NCBI GenBank assembly: GCA_030847615.1 | Contig: JAUMIR010000005.1 | Location: forward strand, 240,164,645 to 240,228,644 | Direction: 5' to 3' | DNA: 64,000 bases | Origin: Gambelia wislizenii | Taxonomy: Eukaryota > Chordata > Lepidosauria > Squamata > Crotaphytidae | In this document: one piece after another, positions 44,155 through 55,763 of the stretch | Layout of the letters: each line of letters begins with the position of its first letter | Numbering within the stretch: the first letter of the stretch is position 1 | Translations under genes and position numbers: made by a program | Notes under the pieces: model-generated | The model's database searches: none | The model's input: only the letters and a program-made list of their open reading frames with translations | What the model was told of the DNA's origin: nothing

Positions 44155-44461
44155 TGACAACATGTCACACTGAGGATGGAGCAAGCTTGTTTTCTGCTGC
44201 TCCGGAGACTAGGACATGGAGCAATGGGTTCAAACTACAGGAAAAGAGATTCCACCTAAATATTAGGAAGAACTTCCTGCCAGTAAGAGCTGTTCGGAAG
44301 TGGAATACACTGTCTTGTAGTGTGGTGGAGTCTCCTTCTTTGGAGATTTTTAAACAGAGGCTGGATGGCTATCTGTTGGGAATGCTTTGATTGTGTATTT
44401 CTTCAAGGAAGGGGAGTTGGACAAGTTGGCCCTTGAGGTCTCTTCCAACTCTATGATTCTA
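44155..44461 (+). mobile_element. CR1 LINE, 3' 300 bp
   Basis: The plus frame at 44151-44390 encodes the last CR1 residues: CHTEDGASLFSAAPETRTWS, then FKLQEKRFHLNIRKNFLPV and SPSLEIFKQRLDGYL. The stop is in the usual place, followed by the short 3' UTR ending 'ccaactctatgattctaa'. Severely 5' truncated. Confidence 0.9.
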
Positions 44462-44632
44462 ACAGCTGTACCAAATGAATTTGCCCAATGCAGATTGGAG
44501 ACAGTTTTGTTTTAGTTGGTTTTTTAAAATGTTATTCCAAATTGCAAATTTCTTCAAATTTGAGATGAAAAGAACTTGAGGGTTTTGTTTTGTTTTGTTT
44601 TGTTTTGTTTTTAAACTGAATCTGGGACAGAA

Positions 44633-44940
44633 TGGGAGCCTTGGTGGCACAGTGGTTTAATGCCAGTACTGCAAGCCACCACGTTGCAAGTTTGATCCCA
44701 AGGGCTCCAAGGTTCACTCAGCCTTCCATCCTTTCGTAGGTCAGTAAAATGAGTACCCGGCTTGTGGAGGCAATTAGCTAACACACATTGGAAACAGCTT
44801 AATCTGGTGTATATGTGTAAATTGCTATTGCTTAAACAATTTGTAAGCCACTCTGGGAGCCTTTGTGGCTGAAGTGTGGAGTATAAATACCTAAATAAAT
44901 ATAAATATAATATAAACAAATAAATAGAAAGCCAAATAGT
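44633..44940 (+). repeat. tRNA-derived SINE, nearly complete
   Basis: The head 'gggagccttggtggcacagtggtttaatgcc' has an A box and 'ttgcaagtttgatccc' a B box. The middle 'tcactcagccttccatcctttcgtaggtcagtaaaatgagtacccggctt' is typical of a lizard SINE. It ends with 'gtataaatacctaaataaatataaat'. It is a pol III-type non-coding retroposon; base changes suggest it is old. Confidence 0.8.
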
Positions 44941-45109
44941 TAAGATTTTCCCATCTCCATTCTTTGCCTCCTGATTTCTATGAATTCACTGAAGGTACAC
45001 AGTTATAACTTTTGATACCATTTTTACCATCACAGTTCTGTCTAAGGAGACCAAAAATGTGCAGTTTGTTATGAAAATGTTTTGCTAGAGACCTCTGGCA
45101 TTGTATTTC

Positions 45110-45255
45110 TGGGGAGTGGACTAGAGCTCTCTAGCAGAGAATTCTAACTACCTCACTAAACTACAAATCCCAGGATTAGTTAGGATGGAGCTATGGGACT
45201 TAAAATGATTTCAAACTGATATCACTGTATAGTGCAGATGCACACTGGAGCCTAA
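45110..45255. mobile_element. hAT-type MITE, right part
   Basis: 'actacaaatcccaggattagttaggatggagctatggga' and the end 'cactgtatagtgcagatgcacac' match the 4.6 and 16.9 kb copies. The left end is missing. Confidence 0.55.
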
Positions 45256-46078
45256 TATGAAGTGCTGTTTTTCATCTGTAATGTCCATCCATGGGCCCAC
45301 ATACCTTTTCTTACCCCCCCCCCGTTTTTTTAATGCTCTGTTTTTTATGGACATTGATGCAACTAGGCAACCAACCCTTGTGAACCCAGCAATTCCCAGA
45401 TGCCTGAGGTCCCACAGAGATTCCTCTCTTCTTTTTTTTGTTTTTCCTTCTTCTCCCCAACATGATCCTGAGCCACAGTTCCATAGAGCACCTCTGTCTG
45501 AAACTTGTTTTTTGTTAGTCAGATATTAGGAAACCTTACCATCCTGGGCTGAATGTATATTTAAATGTACCAAGTAAACATTTCAAGTGTATAACATTAA
45601 TGATGCTTGTTTGCCTTTGTTTTCTGAAATGTTAGTCTCAGAGGGATATGCTAGAGATTCACTGTATTTCCCTGAGTAACCTCTGCTGATGGGGTCTGCA
45701 TCTTAACAGATCCAGTCTCCATCCTTCCCACAAAGGGGCTAACACACTGGAAAATTCTCGCCCCACTGGAAGTAACAGAAACAGATAGATCTCAACTTGT
45801 TAACTGGTAAAGTAGGGATACATGGCTTAAGTTTCAGCCGTGGAAAATATTTAAATGTGCTCGTTATAACAGTCCAAAGAAGAATGAGAAAATGAAGGCA
45901 GCTATGTTTAGCCATATCAAAAATTTAATTCTAGCTGCTCTCATCTCTATAAAAACCAGGTCCTCTGTACACCTAATGGGCTCTACCTGCCTACTAAAAA
46001 CCAAGCCATCTCAAAATATTGTGCATTACCACAGAGAGAGCTCATAACAATGCATAGTTGCTGGGAGATTTCACCTCT
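45256..46078. other. No recognised gene; possible LINE remnant at 45750-46040
   Basis: In one plus frame the stretch 45760-45980 reads like decayed L1/Tx1-type C-terminal coding sequence, with a W-rich pattern. I cannot support this beyond a suspicion. Confidence 0.2.
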
Positions 46079-46080
46079 AT

Positions 46081-46685
46081 GGAGATTTTCAGATGGTAAG
46101 AAAAAAAAGTGTCCCCATCTTGCAATCTCCTCTCCTGCTTCTCTCCCGTCCCTGTCCCAGCACGAGAATGAAAACTTAAACACCTACCTTTTCCATACTT
46201 GTCAAACAGCCCAGGAGTGAATGGAGCTCGAATGGAGCTCCATTCACTTCCTGGTTTGAAATCCTGGCCATTCTCGCAAGAGGATGAGCATGCAGGAAAT
46301 TCAAAAATAAAAAAGGAAATAAAGTTTAAAAAGTGAGAGCAAGCACAAAACACACTGAAAACATAACAAGTAACCTGGGGAGGTTCATAAAAAATGTGTC
46401 ACTTACCATGATGTCCTGATCTCACCCAGAAGTGTTCTGGCACAGACCTCCCATTGAAGCTGGCATCACGCCATGGAAATGGGCACCTTTTCACTTGCAG
46501 GACATTCTGTTACAGAAATGGAATGGAGGGTCCATTCTCAGCTTAACCCATGAATAAAAAGAAGTTCCGGCATAATGACAGCCGAATGGGAGCATGGTGA
46601 CACGGGAACAACATCATCTGAAAGGGAAGCCCTTTAGCAATCTCCTGGCATCGTCATAACGCCATATTTAGCCTGTCTGAAAATC
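46081..46685 (-). mobile_element. ~605-bp MITE of the GGAGATT family, minus orientation
   Basis: The left end GGAGATTTTCAGA follows TAT (46078-46080); the right end TCTGAAAATC is followed by TAT (46686-46688). Family landmarks on the minus strand are the donor-like 'catggtaagtgacac' at 46410-46396, 'tatgaacctccccagg', 'cctcttgcgagaatgg' and 'agcattcattggg'-type blocks. The 103-residue minus frame at 46042-46353 has no domain. Confidence 0.7.
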
Positions 46686-46699
46686 TATATCTATCCCCC

Positions 46700-48640
46700 T
46701 CTTGTGAAGAATCACAGAGCTGGAAGGTACTGCAAGGGCCATCTAGTCTAACCCCCTGCCACGCAGGAATACACAACCAAAGCACTCCTGAGACTTGGCC
46801 ATCCAACCACTGTTTACAAGCAAAAGAAGGAAAGTGCACCATCCTCCAAGGCAGTCTATTCCCCTGCTGAACAGCTCTTTGTGACCAGCTTGGGGAAAGA
46901 GTTGGGGTATTTGCCACTGAATTCATTAGTTTATGTTTTAGTCTCTGGAGCAGCAGAAACAAGCTTGCCCAATCTTCTAAATATATCTCTTTAGATATTT
47001 GGAAAATGACTATCATATAATCTCTTTGTCTTCTCTTCTCCAAGCTAAACATTCATCACTCCCTAAGCCATTCCTCATAGGATTTGCTTTCCATACCTTG
47101 GATCATCTCGGTCACCCTCCTCTGGACACATTCCAGCTTGCCAATATCCTTCTGGAACTGTGATGCCCAGAAATGGACACAGTATTCCAGGTGAAGTCTG
47201 ACCAAAGCAAAACTACTACTTTCCTTGCTTTGGACACTATAATTTTATTGATGGTAGCTTAGAATTGCATTGACTTTTTTGGCTGCCACATCATACTGTT
47301 GACTCATGTTTAGTTTCTAGTATATTCAGAATCCTAGTTCCTTTGTACTGCTTTCAGGCCCGGTGTCACCCATCCTATGTTTGTGCATATCATTTTTCCT
47401 GCCTAAATATAGTGCCTTACACTTATCCTTGTTGAAATGCATTATGTTAGCTTTGGTCCATCTCTCCAATTTGTCAAGGTCATTTTGAATTCTGGTTTTG
47501 TCCTCTGGACTATCAATTATCTCTCCTCATTTATTGTCATCTGCAAATTTGTTAAGCATTCTGTATATTCCATTACCCAAGTCATGTATAAAGATGCTGA
47601 ACAACACTGGGTCCAGGACAGAACCCTGAGGCATCCCACCAGTCACTTCTCTCCATGATGAAGAACAACCATTGGTGAGCACTCTTTGGTTTTGGTCTTT
47701 CAACCAGTTACAGATCCACCTAATGGTAACATTGTCTAGCCCACAATTCTTCAGCTTGTCTGCAAGAATATAATGGGGGACCTTGTCAAAAGTCTTGTAA
47801 TCAAGACCCAATAGCACTTCCCTCATCTACTAAACAAGTTACTCTATAAAAAAAATAGAACAGAAATAATACTAGGTTGGCCTGATTTGTTTTTTTGAGA
47901 ACCCCACACTGGATTTTTAAAATCACAGCATCCCTTTCTAAGGGGCTTTACTCCAAAGAAAAGTAGGAGCAGGAATGTTCTGTCTTCCATGCTGCCTTAC
48001 TGCATGATGTCATTGTTTTCCCAGCACTCTTTCCTTCCGGTACTGTGGGGGACCGAAATAAAACTGTATCTTTTTGCTAATGGGTTTTTCTGGTTAGCAA
48101 AAAGACATACTTTTACATCAGTCCCCCACAGGACTGGAAGGAAAAAAAATGACAACATCATGTGGTAAGGCAGCACAGAAGACGAAACATTCCTGCTGCA
48201 CTGCCATTTTTCTTTGGAGTGTAGTAAGCCCCTAAGTGTGCTCAGACTGACTGTTTAATGGTCTATTCTAGAACCTTTCCCAGTATTGGCATCAAGCTAA
48301 CTGGTTGCTTGCTGGCCTTTGGGAAGATGGGTACAACATTTGCCCTCCTCCGTTCTATTGGGACATCTCCTGTTCTCTGAGAATTCTCAAAAATGATTGA
48401 CGGAGGCTCTTGGGATTGCATCTTCAAAATCCATTAGTACTCTTGGATGCAGTTCATCTGGCCATGGAGATCTGGACTCATTTAAAGTAGCTAGATATTC
48501 CCTTACTACCTCTTTACCTATTCTGGGATGGAGTCTCCTTACTGTATTGTTTGTTCTGTTTTTACCAGATAGAGCACTGTTTCCTGTTAAAAAGCAGCTA
48601 AGTTCAGTGGGAACAACAAAACCTGAGTGAGGTGGTTGAT
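46700..48640 (-). mobile_element. CR1 LINE, ~1.65 kb, split by a 291-bp MITE
   Basis: Minus strand. The 3' terminus 'aatcacagagctggaaggtactgcaagggcc' is at the left. The C-terminal block follows, then the RT core. The frame at 47527-47826 has DYKTFDKVPHYILADKL (motif A region), MPQGSVLDPVLFSIFI (motif B) and NKFADDNK (motif C, the FADD box). After the insertion at 47942-48232 the RT N-terminal side continues ('gatgggtacaacatttgccctcctcc', 'ttggatgcagttcatctggcc') to about 48590-48640. Stops and frameshifts make it inactive. The endonuclease domain is absent (5' truncation). Confidence 0.9.
47942..48232. mobile_element. 291-bp palindromic MITE with TAA duplication inside the CR1
   Basis: TAA at 47939-47941 and 48233-48235. 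The ends GGGGCTTTACTCC and 'gtagtaagcccc' lie in long inverted arms of about 120 bp: 'gcaggaatgttctgtcttcc' with 'gacgaaacattcctgc', and 'actgtgggggac' with 'gtcccccacag'. Removing it restores the CR1 order seen in the 59.9 kb copy ('attgccttctaaatgttcacaga'). TAA target and GGGG ends suggest PIF/Harbinger. Confidence 0.85.
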
Positions 48641-48643
48641 TAT

Positions 48644-49212
48644 GGCAATTATCAGACAGGAACGCAGAAAGCGTTCCTGTCTCATGATCTCCAATCCTGC
48701 CCCTGTCTCAGCACAATAACCCTCCTCACCAGACTTACTTTGCCTCGTGTCATAAGTCAGCCCAGGAAGGAACAGAGCTCCATTCACTTCCTGGACTGAA
48801 ATCCCACCAAGATGCGAGCATGGGAAATTTGAAAATAAAAAGTTAAATAACACAAAAAGTTACACCAAGCACAAAAACACACTTTAAAACTTACCAGTAA
48901 CCCAGGTGCATCACTTTTTATGCCAGTAGGGTTCAGCACCACCTGGATGTCGCGATCTCACACAGAAGTGTTCTGGCAGGACTACCGATTGACGCTGCAT
49001 TCCTGAAAGTTAAATGGCCCAAGGTTTCATACACTGGCAATGCCAGCACAAAATCTCAATGGGGGATCTATTGACAGCTCAACCGGTCAATAAAAAGAAC
49101 CGCTATAATGACACCAGCAGAATGCAAAAGGATGTCATTGTCTGATGTTGGCATCTTTTTGCATTCCCCTGGCATCATTATGGCACCACATTAGCTGCAT
49201 CTGATAATCTCC
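48644..49212 (-). mobile_element. ~569-bp MITE of the GGAGATTATCAGA family, minus orientation
   Basis: Flanked by TAT (48641-48643 and 49213-49215). The left end 'ggcaattatcagacagg' and right end 'gcatctgataatctcc' are inverted. Internal landmarks are 'ggaagtgaatggagctc' on the minus strand, 'cttgcgc...catctt' in reverse, 'gtgagatcgcgacatccaggtgg' where the donor site is lost, and 'ttgaccggttgagctgtcaatagatccccc'. Confidence 0.7.
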
Positions 49213-49215
49213 TAT

Positions 49216-51175
49216 GTCCTCATCCTTGTGGATCAAAAAGTCCTCGTCCTATGTCCATGTGAGCCCTGGCTCCATTATGCCAGTAGGTTTCAGCACCACA
49301 TGCATGAGCCAATAATTTTAAAACATCTTCCCCCCCACCCTGTCTTTATCCACTGTAGCCCATCATTGGCTTCAGCAGAATGTACTTTGAAAGGGCAGAG
49401 AAGACCTGTTTCCTGCAAATTTCCATCCTGAATGTCTCAGAGATTCACACAGACCTTTTGGGGGAGGGGGTAAAGTCCATTTTGTGTGCTCTTTTCACAA
49501 TTTAGCTCTTATCTGAAGCTTACAGGTTTTTCTCTGGGACAATGACATTTGAAAGAACCAGACCATGACTTCCAATAATTTTCTGAGGTATTGTGGGGGG
49601 AAAAAATCCTTCAGTAGCAACCGAATGTAGGGGACTGGAATCGGCTTGTATTTGTCTACTTTATGTCCTTTGTAGTGCTCTCACTTTGTGTAAATAGGGC
49701 TATTTACATGAAAATGGTGGTGCTTATTAAGTCAACATAAGAGATAGGCAGAAATGTGACAATTCAACACAGAAAGGATTGGTGCAGAATGTTTCCCCAC
49801 CCAACCCGGAGCACCATTGTCGCTGCCCAGTTCTGGAAAGTTTGTAACATCATTTCCTGACATGTGCTGAGTATTTTCACTCTAACTAGATGGGATTGCA
49901 AAAAGGCTGTTTCTCACATTGCATCTCTCTTTTGACAAGAGTACTGTACAAGTAAAAATAATAATAAAAATACCAAAATAGCCCAGCAGTTGCTTGTTCA
50001 AATTGCTCATCATTATAGCCTTCAGCAAGTCATTGAAGTTTCACAGTGTGCTTGCTTTTTGCATGGGGGTTTGGGAAAGAATTGTAACACTCAGGAAGCT
50101 GTCCCAGAATGCACTGTAAAAGGGCTAACAAACTAGCCTTGCTAAAAGTTATTTGTGCCTCCAGGTGGGGCAAACATTGTCATATTTGTGGCCATAGTTC
50201 TTGTGGGATGGGGCTTAAAATATCCAAATGAACATTTCTGTTGTCCCATAATATGTTAAGGTAATTTCAAGGATCAGCTGCAACATTGTATTTCCACCTT
50301 AGATAGGGTTTCTTTTTAATTTTGAAACATATCAGAAGAAAAACATATCTTCTCCTTGTTTAGTTATAGAACTATAATGCATCAGTGAAATGGCACTTTT
50401 CCCACTTCACTCTATTCTTCACTCTAAGAATATTCACTCTTGCCATTTCACTCTAAAGAAAATTAGATATCAGCAAGGAGGAAAATTAACATTCAGATCT
50501 TAAGACTACCCCAGTAAACCACATCTTAGTTTTGTTTTGTTTGTTTGTTTTTTTAAAATCTTTGGAAGGAACCTAATGCAAATCTTAGACAACAACTAGC
50601 AAAACCCAGCAAAACCCAAGGAGCTATATTATGAGAGAAGTCATGGTGTTTTAGACAAATTTGGCAAAGCCCATTGTTTGACAACAGACAAGATATGTGC
50701 TGTTGCCAGATGGCTACGGGTATATGTTTGTGAAGACTGCAACCATGTGAGGAGGGATGATCATCACGGCCATCCCTACCATTAAGCAGAGTGAGCTGAT
50801 GACTACAAGCAGCAAATTTATCGGGGGGGGGGACACAACAGTGGCAACCTGTGGCTGTACCTCATGAACTCTCTGGCTGTTCCCATCTGTTGGAAGACAA
50901 AACTATGTATTTAGTTGTCAGCCTTCCTGGGCACCCTCAATTAGCTTGCTGCCTCAAGTGCCATGGAGGACACTATTGTTTTGTTTGTGCTGAAACTCAT
51001 TTCACCTGCTAGTCCAAATCAGCTTCTGTATGTGGGCAGGCAAATTCATCTTGTCCTTTAGCTCAGGCAGCAACATGACTTTGGTCTGTTTTGTTGACCA
51101 TATGAGGCTTGCTTACCCCAAATGGGAAAGGGGCACATCTCAGGGAGAGAGCATATGCTCTGCATTGCAGAAAGT
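49216..51175. other. About 2 kb with no recognised gene or element
   Basis: Contains T-rich runs (50527-50557) and an 'aataataataaaaatacc' run (49948). Nothing else was placed. Confidence 0.45.
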
Positions 51176-51179
51176 ACCA

Positions 51180-51720
51180 GGTTTAATTTGTGAGAGTTCC
51201 AAGTAGGCCTGGGAAAGATTTCTACATGGATTTCTAGAGGTATGATCCAGGACTTAATCCTGGACAAGCAAACTGACCTTGCATGTATAACTGAAGAGGG
51301 GAGAGTCAACTTGACCCAATTATGCCCACCAGGTTTCCGGGTGAAGCAGCAGGCCAAGATCTGATGGGTGGGAAAGAGGAGTTGCAGTGATCTATTGTGA
51401 GTCCATTCCTCTATTGAGGCACCCTGCCTGAATATCTCTGAGGTTTGAGCACATGCACCTGTCAATAGGGTAATGAGACAGGATGGGGATCCTGTGGGTC
51501 CTGGAGATCCTGTACCATCCAACTTGCTGTCTAACTGTCTCCCTGGCAGATCTACTGGACATGATCTTGGAAGAAGTATTAATTTTTTGCTGCTCAGGGT
51601 GATGTTGATCTGCAGGTGGGGGGGTTGAATGAACCTCATTATCATGGCCAGATCACTACCTGATAGGGTTTAGATTTGCTGGGATTTCAACAGCGTTCAC
51701 TTTTCTGATGATTTCCATTT
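51180..51720 (+). pseudogene. L2-like LINE, APE-type endonuclease region, broken
   Basis: The plus strand reads, with frame breaks, MIQDLILDKQTDLACIT-like sequence (about 51240-51285), then LTQLCPPGFRVKQQAK (about 51310-51355). An 'RGGVAVV'-like stretch decayed by an indel follows, then 'SIPLLRHPA.ISLRF'-like residues to about 51440. This is the N-terminal apurinic-type endonuclease of L2/CR1-group LINEs. The GDFN catalytic motif expected near 51600-51650 is not recognisable. The RT is absent. The 195-residue minus frame at 51058-51645 is the antisense shadow of this region. Confidence 0.6.
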
Positions 51721-51779
51721 TGGCGGTGAAACTCAGGGTCCATCTAAATGGTGAAATGCTCCTCCTGGAATTCGCTGGG

Positions 51780-52270
51780 AATCCTACCTGTCTAAATAGG
51801 ATCCAGGGCCAATCCACACTATTGGGAAGAAAGGTGGCCTAAAATGGCAAAAAAAAAGGGGGGGCTAAAACCTTTGCAGATTTCCCCATACTTTTTCACA
51901 AACCTTGAGGCAGGAGCACATTTTTGCTCATTTGGACAATAGAACAATAAAAAAAAAAACCTGAAAGGAAGCACAAAGTTGATTGGGCAGGCAAGGATGG
52001 GGGCGGGGATTGCTAGGATGGCAAGCGCCTGCTGCTGCCATGTTGGACTTTTGCCTTAGCAATCACTCACTACGGCAATAAAAAGGATAAATATTTTCTG
52101 TTTTGCTTTCTTATAAAATTGGAGAATTGCTCTGTTGCACCAGTGCACCTTGGAATGACTTTAAAAAAACAAACACTGGCGATGGTGAAGAACTAATGTG
52201 AGTAAATCACTCGCGGCTGCCATCAGAAATGTGAGGCTCATGGAGGCTTCCGAGGCCAGAAAAACCATTT
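51780..52270. other. No recognised feature
   Basis: A-runs at 51849 and 51948; no element was identified. Confidence 0.4.
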
Positions 52271-52277
52271 AGATATG

Positions 52278-52885
52278 ATGGGTCTGAAACATGGGTCATT
52301 TATCGCCAACACTTACGACTCCTTGAACACTTTCATCAGCGCTGTATATGCACAATCCTAAATATACACTAGGCTATGTGACAAATGTTGCTGTTCTTGA
52401 GCAAGCAGGGATCACCAGCATTGAGACCATGATATTGAGAACAGAGCTGCACTGGGCAGGGCACGTTTCTAGGATGGAGGAACATTGCCTCCCAAAAATA
52501 GTACTCTATGGTGAACTCGCCACGAGTCAGCGTAAGAGGGGCGCTCCAAAAAAGCATTACAAGGACTCCCTGAAACAACATCTCAGACTCAGCCAAATTG
52601 ATCACCAACAATGGTCCGCCCTGGCCTCACATCAGGAGGCATGGAGACGCACTATCCACAATGCTGCAGCCTTATTTGAGAACTCACGCCGAACAAGTCT
52701 TGAAGAGAAACGACAACGCAGAAAGAATCACAACCCGGAAACATCACCCAAGGAGACCTTCTCCTGTGCTTTCTGCAACCGGACTTGTTTATCTCGGATT
52801 GGCCTTTTTAGTCATCAGCGTGCTTGCAGGAAGTGTGGGATGAGTCCTTCCTGAATCTTCGTTTGCGAAGAAAAGCCAGAGAACT
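52278..52885 (+). mobile_element. RTE-like non-LTR retrotransposon, C-terminal copy
   Basis: The frame at 52348-52854 encodes the same C-terminal module as the 17.3 kb copy: TNVAVLEQAGITSIETMILR, LHWAGHVSRMEEHCLPKI, KRGAPKKHYKDSL, and the C-x2-C...H-x4-C end. Upstream, 'gggtctgaaacatgggtcatttatcgccaacac' extends homology to about 52278. A small deletion near 52368-52373 removes part of 'HWTDYVTNV'. The 3' UTR ends 'gaagaaaagccagagaac' without a long (GA)n. Confidence 0.8.
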
Positions 52886-52889
52886 GCTG

Positions 52890-54135
52890 TGAGATGCCAA
52901 TACTACAAGGTATTTTAGATTTTTTTTCCTTCATGTAGATGGGCTCGTAGAGATCTACAGTATGCTTTTTCAACACGCCTGGGTAGCTGGTGAGGAAAGC
53001 TAATCTGCTTTCCCCAGTTCTTTCTGTTTTGCTCTTAGTCATTCCCGAGGCAGTAGTTTACCTTTCCTGTTGTACATAAGCACACACAGCTACAGCAGGT
53101 TGACCTAGAGTAGAATCTTATTCTTTCCCAGGTTAATCTTTATTGCACTGTTTAATACAGACATACTGTTGTAAGCAAACACTGAAAGTCTATCTGCAGC
53201 TCTCCGTCACCATCCTCCCAATGTCAGTGCTGGTGGGGGGGAACCCTTTGAGATAGACAGAAGACAAAAACGGGGCAGGGGGCTCCCATCAGAAGACTTT
53301 GTAAAAAAAATTGTAAAAGCAAAAGAGTTTGTTTTTTTTAATCAGAGGCTTTGTTAACTGAAGTATGCCTGATATTTGAGATTTTTTGTTATTTTGAATT
53401 TGAATTATTTTGATTTTGATGATCCAAAGTGTTGATAGCCATCTCTGCTTTTTGATTTTACTGATGGACCATACAGCTAAGTTGGTTTTAAAAAATGTTT
53501 TAAAAGTTTCCTTTAAAAAGCAATTAATAGTTTTTTTCCAAGGTAACTTTCCAGACTTTTCTTATTAATGAAATGTACAATATAACAAGCAGTGGTTTCA
53601 CAGTCCAATGATTTAACCAGGTTGCATGCTGTTGACACATTGCATTTGTGATAGTACTAGCATACACTCCACATTTTCCATGTTCCAGCCACAGCTTATT
53701 AGTCCAAGGGATTTTTAATTGAAGCACAATTGTATTCCACTGCACTAATTTAATGTGAAGGAGAAGCTGTATTGCATTTGGGAACTCCCTGCAGACCTTT
53801 GCAATAAATAAATAAATAAATAAAAATGAAAGAAAGAAAAGAAAGAAAGAGAGAGAGAGAGAAAATACTCAGCAGTACATCTTGAAACTCTTTCAGTAAA
53901 GCCTTTCATGTAAATAATACAACAATTAATGTTCATCACTGTGCGCTGGCTGAATGAATGCCAGTGGGAAATATGCTGGGAATACAAGTGGTTCATTCTG
54001 AACAACAGGTGCCAGTATGGCTGGCATCCTGTTGGTTGTGTACACAATATTGAATATCTGCATATGTACTTTTGTGGTCATTGTATTACCTAAAGAGCTC
54101 TTGGTAATGCCAAAAAAAATCATGTTTCTAGTATG
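52890..54135. other. No recognised gene; simple repeats at 53800-53865
   Basis: (AATA)n at about 53802-53825 is followed by (GAAA)n/(GA)n to 53864. The rest is A/T-rich without motif. Confidence 0.45.
53802..53864 (+). repeat. (AAAT)n then (GAAA)n and (GA)n microsatellite
   Basis: A compound simple repeat. It could be a decayed retroposon tail, but no SINE or LINE body adjoins it. Confidence 0.85.
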
Positions 54136-54139
54136 TTGG

Positions 54140-54845
54140 GGAAATTAGTAGCAACTCGGCCTTAGCAAGGGGGCAACAAAGAAAGGGATCTTTATGCCAA
54201 CTTTACCCCTACTAACTCTGAACAAACACACACAAACGCACAATGAAAAATTAACAATAATATTTATTAAAGAATTGAAAATAACACCAATCATGCACAC
54301 ATTCATACAACAAGCATTCACACAAGACCACTAGGAATAGAAGAAGAGAGGTTGCCAGAGGGATAAATAAGGAGATTTCTGAGGTGATATGACACCTGTC
54401 TTGTAGTCCAGAGTCATCAAGCAGACCAGCAGCGTGGATGGATGAATCTGGAGTGGCTAACACAGAGTGATGGAATGTCCCCAAGCAGAGGCTCTGTGCA
54501 GAATGAGAAATGATTTGTGGCTGGCATTTATACCAAAAGTATGCCCTCCAGTGAGGAAGTTTCATGGGCTGAAACAATAGTCTCCAAAGATTGCACAATG
54601 AGTTCCAGGAAAACTCCTGGTCTTAACAATAGGTGTCCGAAGATGCTAATGTGTTTGCAACTGCCTTAAATGTCTTAGTGATTAGATTTACAAAGGAGCT
54701 GCCTCTTTAATGGCTAGGTGATTAGGGAAGGGAAGGTCAATACCTTCAAACAAAGGAATATTCTATCTGCTTAATGGAATCATTGTCTGTCACTTGGGTG
54801 TGTGGTGGAGACAATGTCCTTTTGACCTAATATTTCCTCATATTT
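54140..54845 (-). mobile_element. LTR-like element, minus strand, TATA-containing
   Basis: Read on the minus strand, the order resembles the 35.7 kb LTR: an AT-rich U3, TATA 'ggtataaatgcc' (54534-54524), a leader with 'cagagcctctgc', an AATAAA-like 'ttaataaatattattgtt' (about 54270-54255), then 'cagagttagtaggggtaaagttggcataaagatccc' near 54215-54180, comparable to 'cagttagtactggtatacat...aaagatcccc'. Ends are not defined. No coding region is attached. Confidence 0.5.
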
Positions 54846-55755
54846 AGGAATTTGTCAGTAGTCCTTCCGCTGGGCGATCCACGGCTTTCAGCACATGCCT
54901 GTTGGGATCCATACAGTGAGTCCCTGAAATTTTCCTGCTCTTCCCCATGGAAGACCACATTAGTATTATAGTAATAAATTACTAATAGTAATAATAATAA
55001 ATAAAAATAGTAATAAATCACTAATAAGCCAATTTTGGGGGTTTCTGGAAGTGGGGGCTCATTAGGGACACTAACAATTGTGGAAGGAAGTATTCACTAT
55101 CTCCTCCACATGGTGATCCCACACACAGTGAACTCAACTTTTCTCGTGTGCCTCCCCCTGACATGGCCATGTATTGGCCTGAAGAGAGCAAAGAACAGGC
55201 CAGGAGCATCCAGCTATGGTCCTACTATAGTGGCATTGCCCTTCCCTGCATCTCCAGAGGCTCCTCAGATGCACTGCACTACAAATCCCACCATCATCAA
55301 CCATTTGGAGTACAACACATCTGGAGAGTGACAGATTAGATAGGTAACTTTCAAATGACAAAAAGAGCACTTTTGCAGGAACCAGTAAAAATATACTAGT
55401 AGGGGTCACCAGTGGTGACAAAAATGGCCTTGGGGCTGCACCTTACCCATCTCTGTTAAACAGGAAGCTACACCAGTCTTCTCTTCTGTGCAACAGGAAG
55501 AGGGCTCTGTAGATTGTTCTCCATACAAATAAATAGATTTAAAATAAGCTATCCAAGCTGCCAAACCTGTCTTGGGAATAGTGATCACTGTCTCGGAAGG
55601 GTCTTTAAAGTTCAGACTGAAATCTAGAGTGGAAGCATGACTCCACTAACATGGAAGCCATCCCCTGCCCTGGTCACATGTAGATGACATTGAAGTAAAG
55701 CTGGATACAACAAGAGGTTGTGTAAATGAACCCAGGTCTACATTTTCGATAGAGG
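54846..55755. other. No recognised gene; (TAA)n stretch near 54960-55025
   Basis: A 'ctacaaatcccaccatcatcaaccatttggag' piece at 55278-55310 resembles a hAT MITE core. Nothing else was placed. Confidence 0.4.
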
Positions 55756-55763
55756 GTTGCCAC

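Noticed and set aside
44633..44720. Possible tRNA gene
   Set aside because: A and B box-like sequences belong to a tRNA-derived SINE head; no cloverleaf with matching acceptor ends was seen. The same applies at 9838, 25990, 35500 and 38975.
51058..51645. 195-residue minus frame
   Set aside because: Antisense of the L2-like endonuclease fragment, whose plus-strand reading gives the recognisable motifs.
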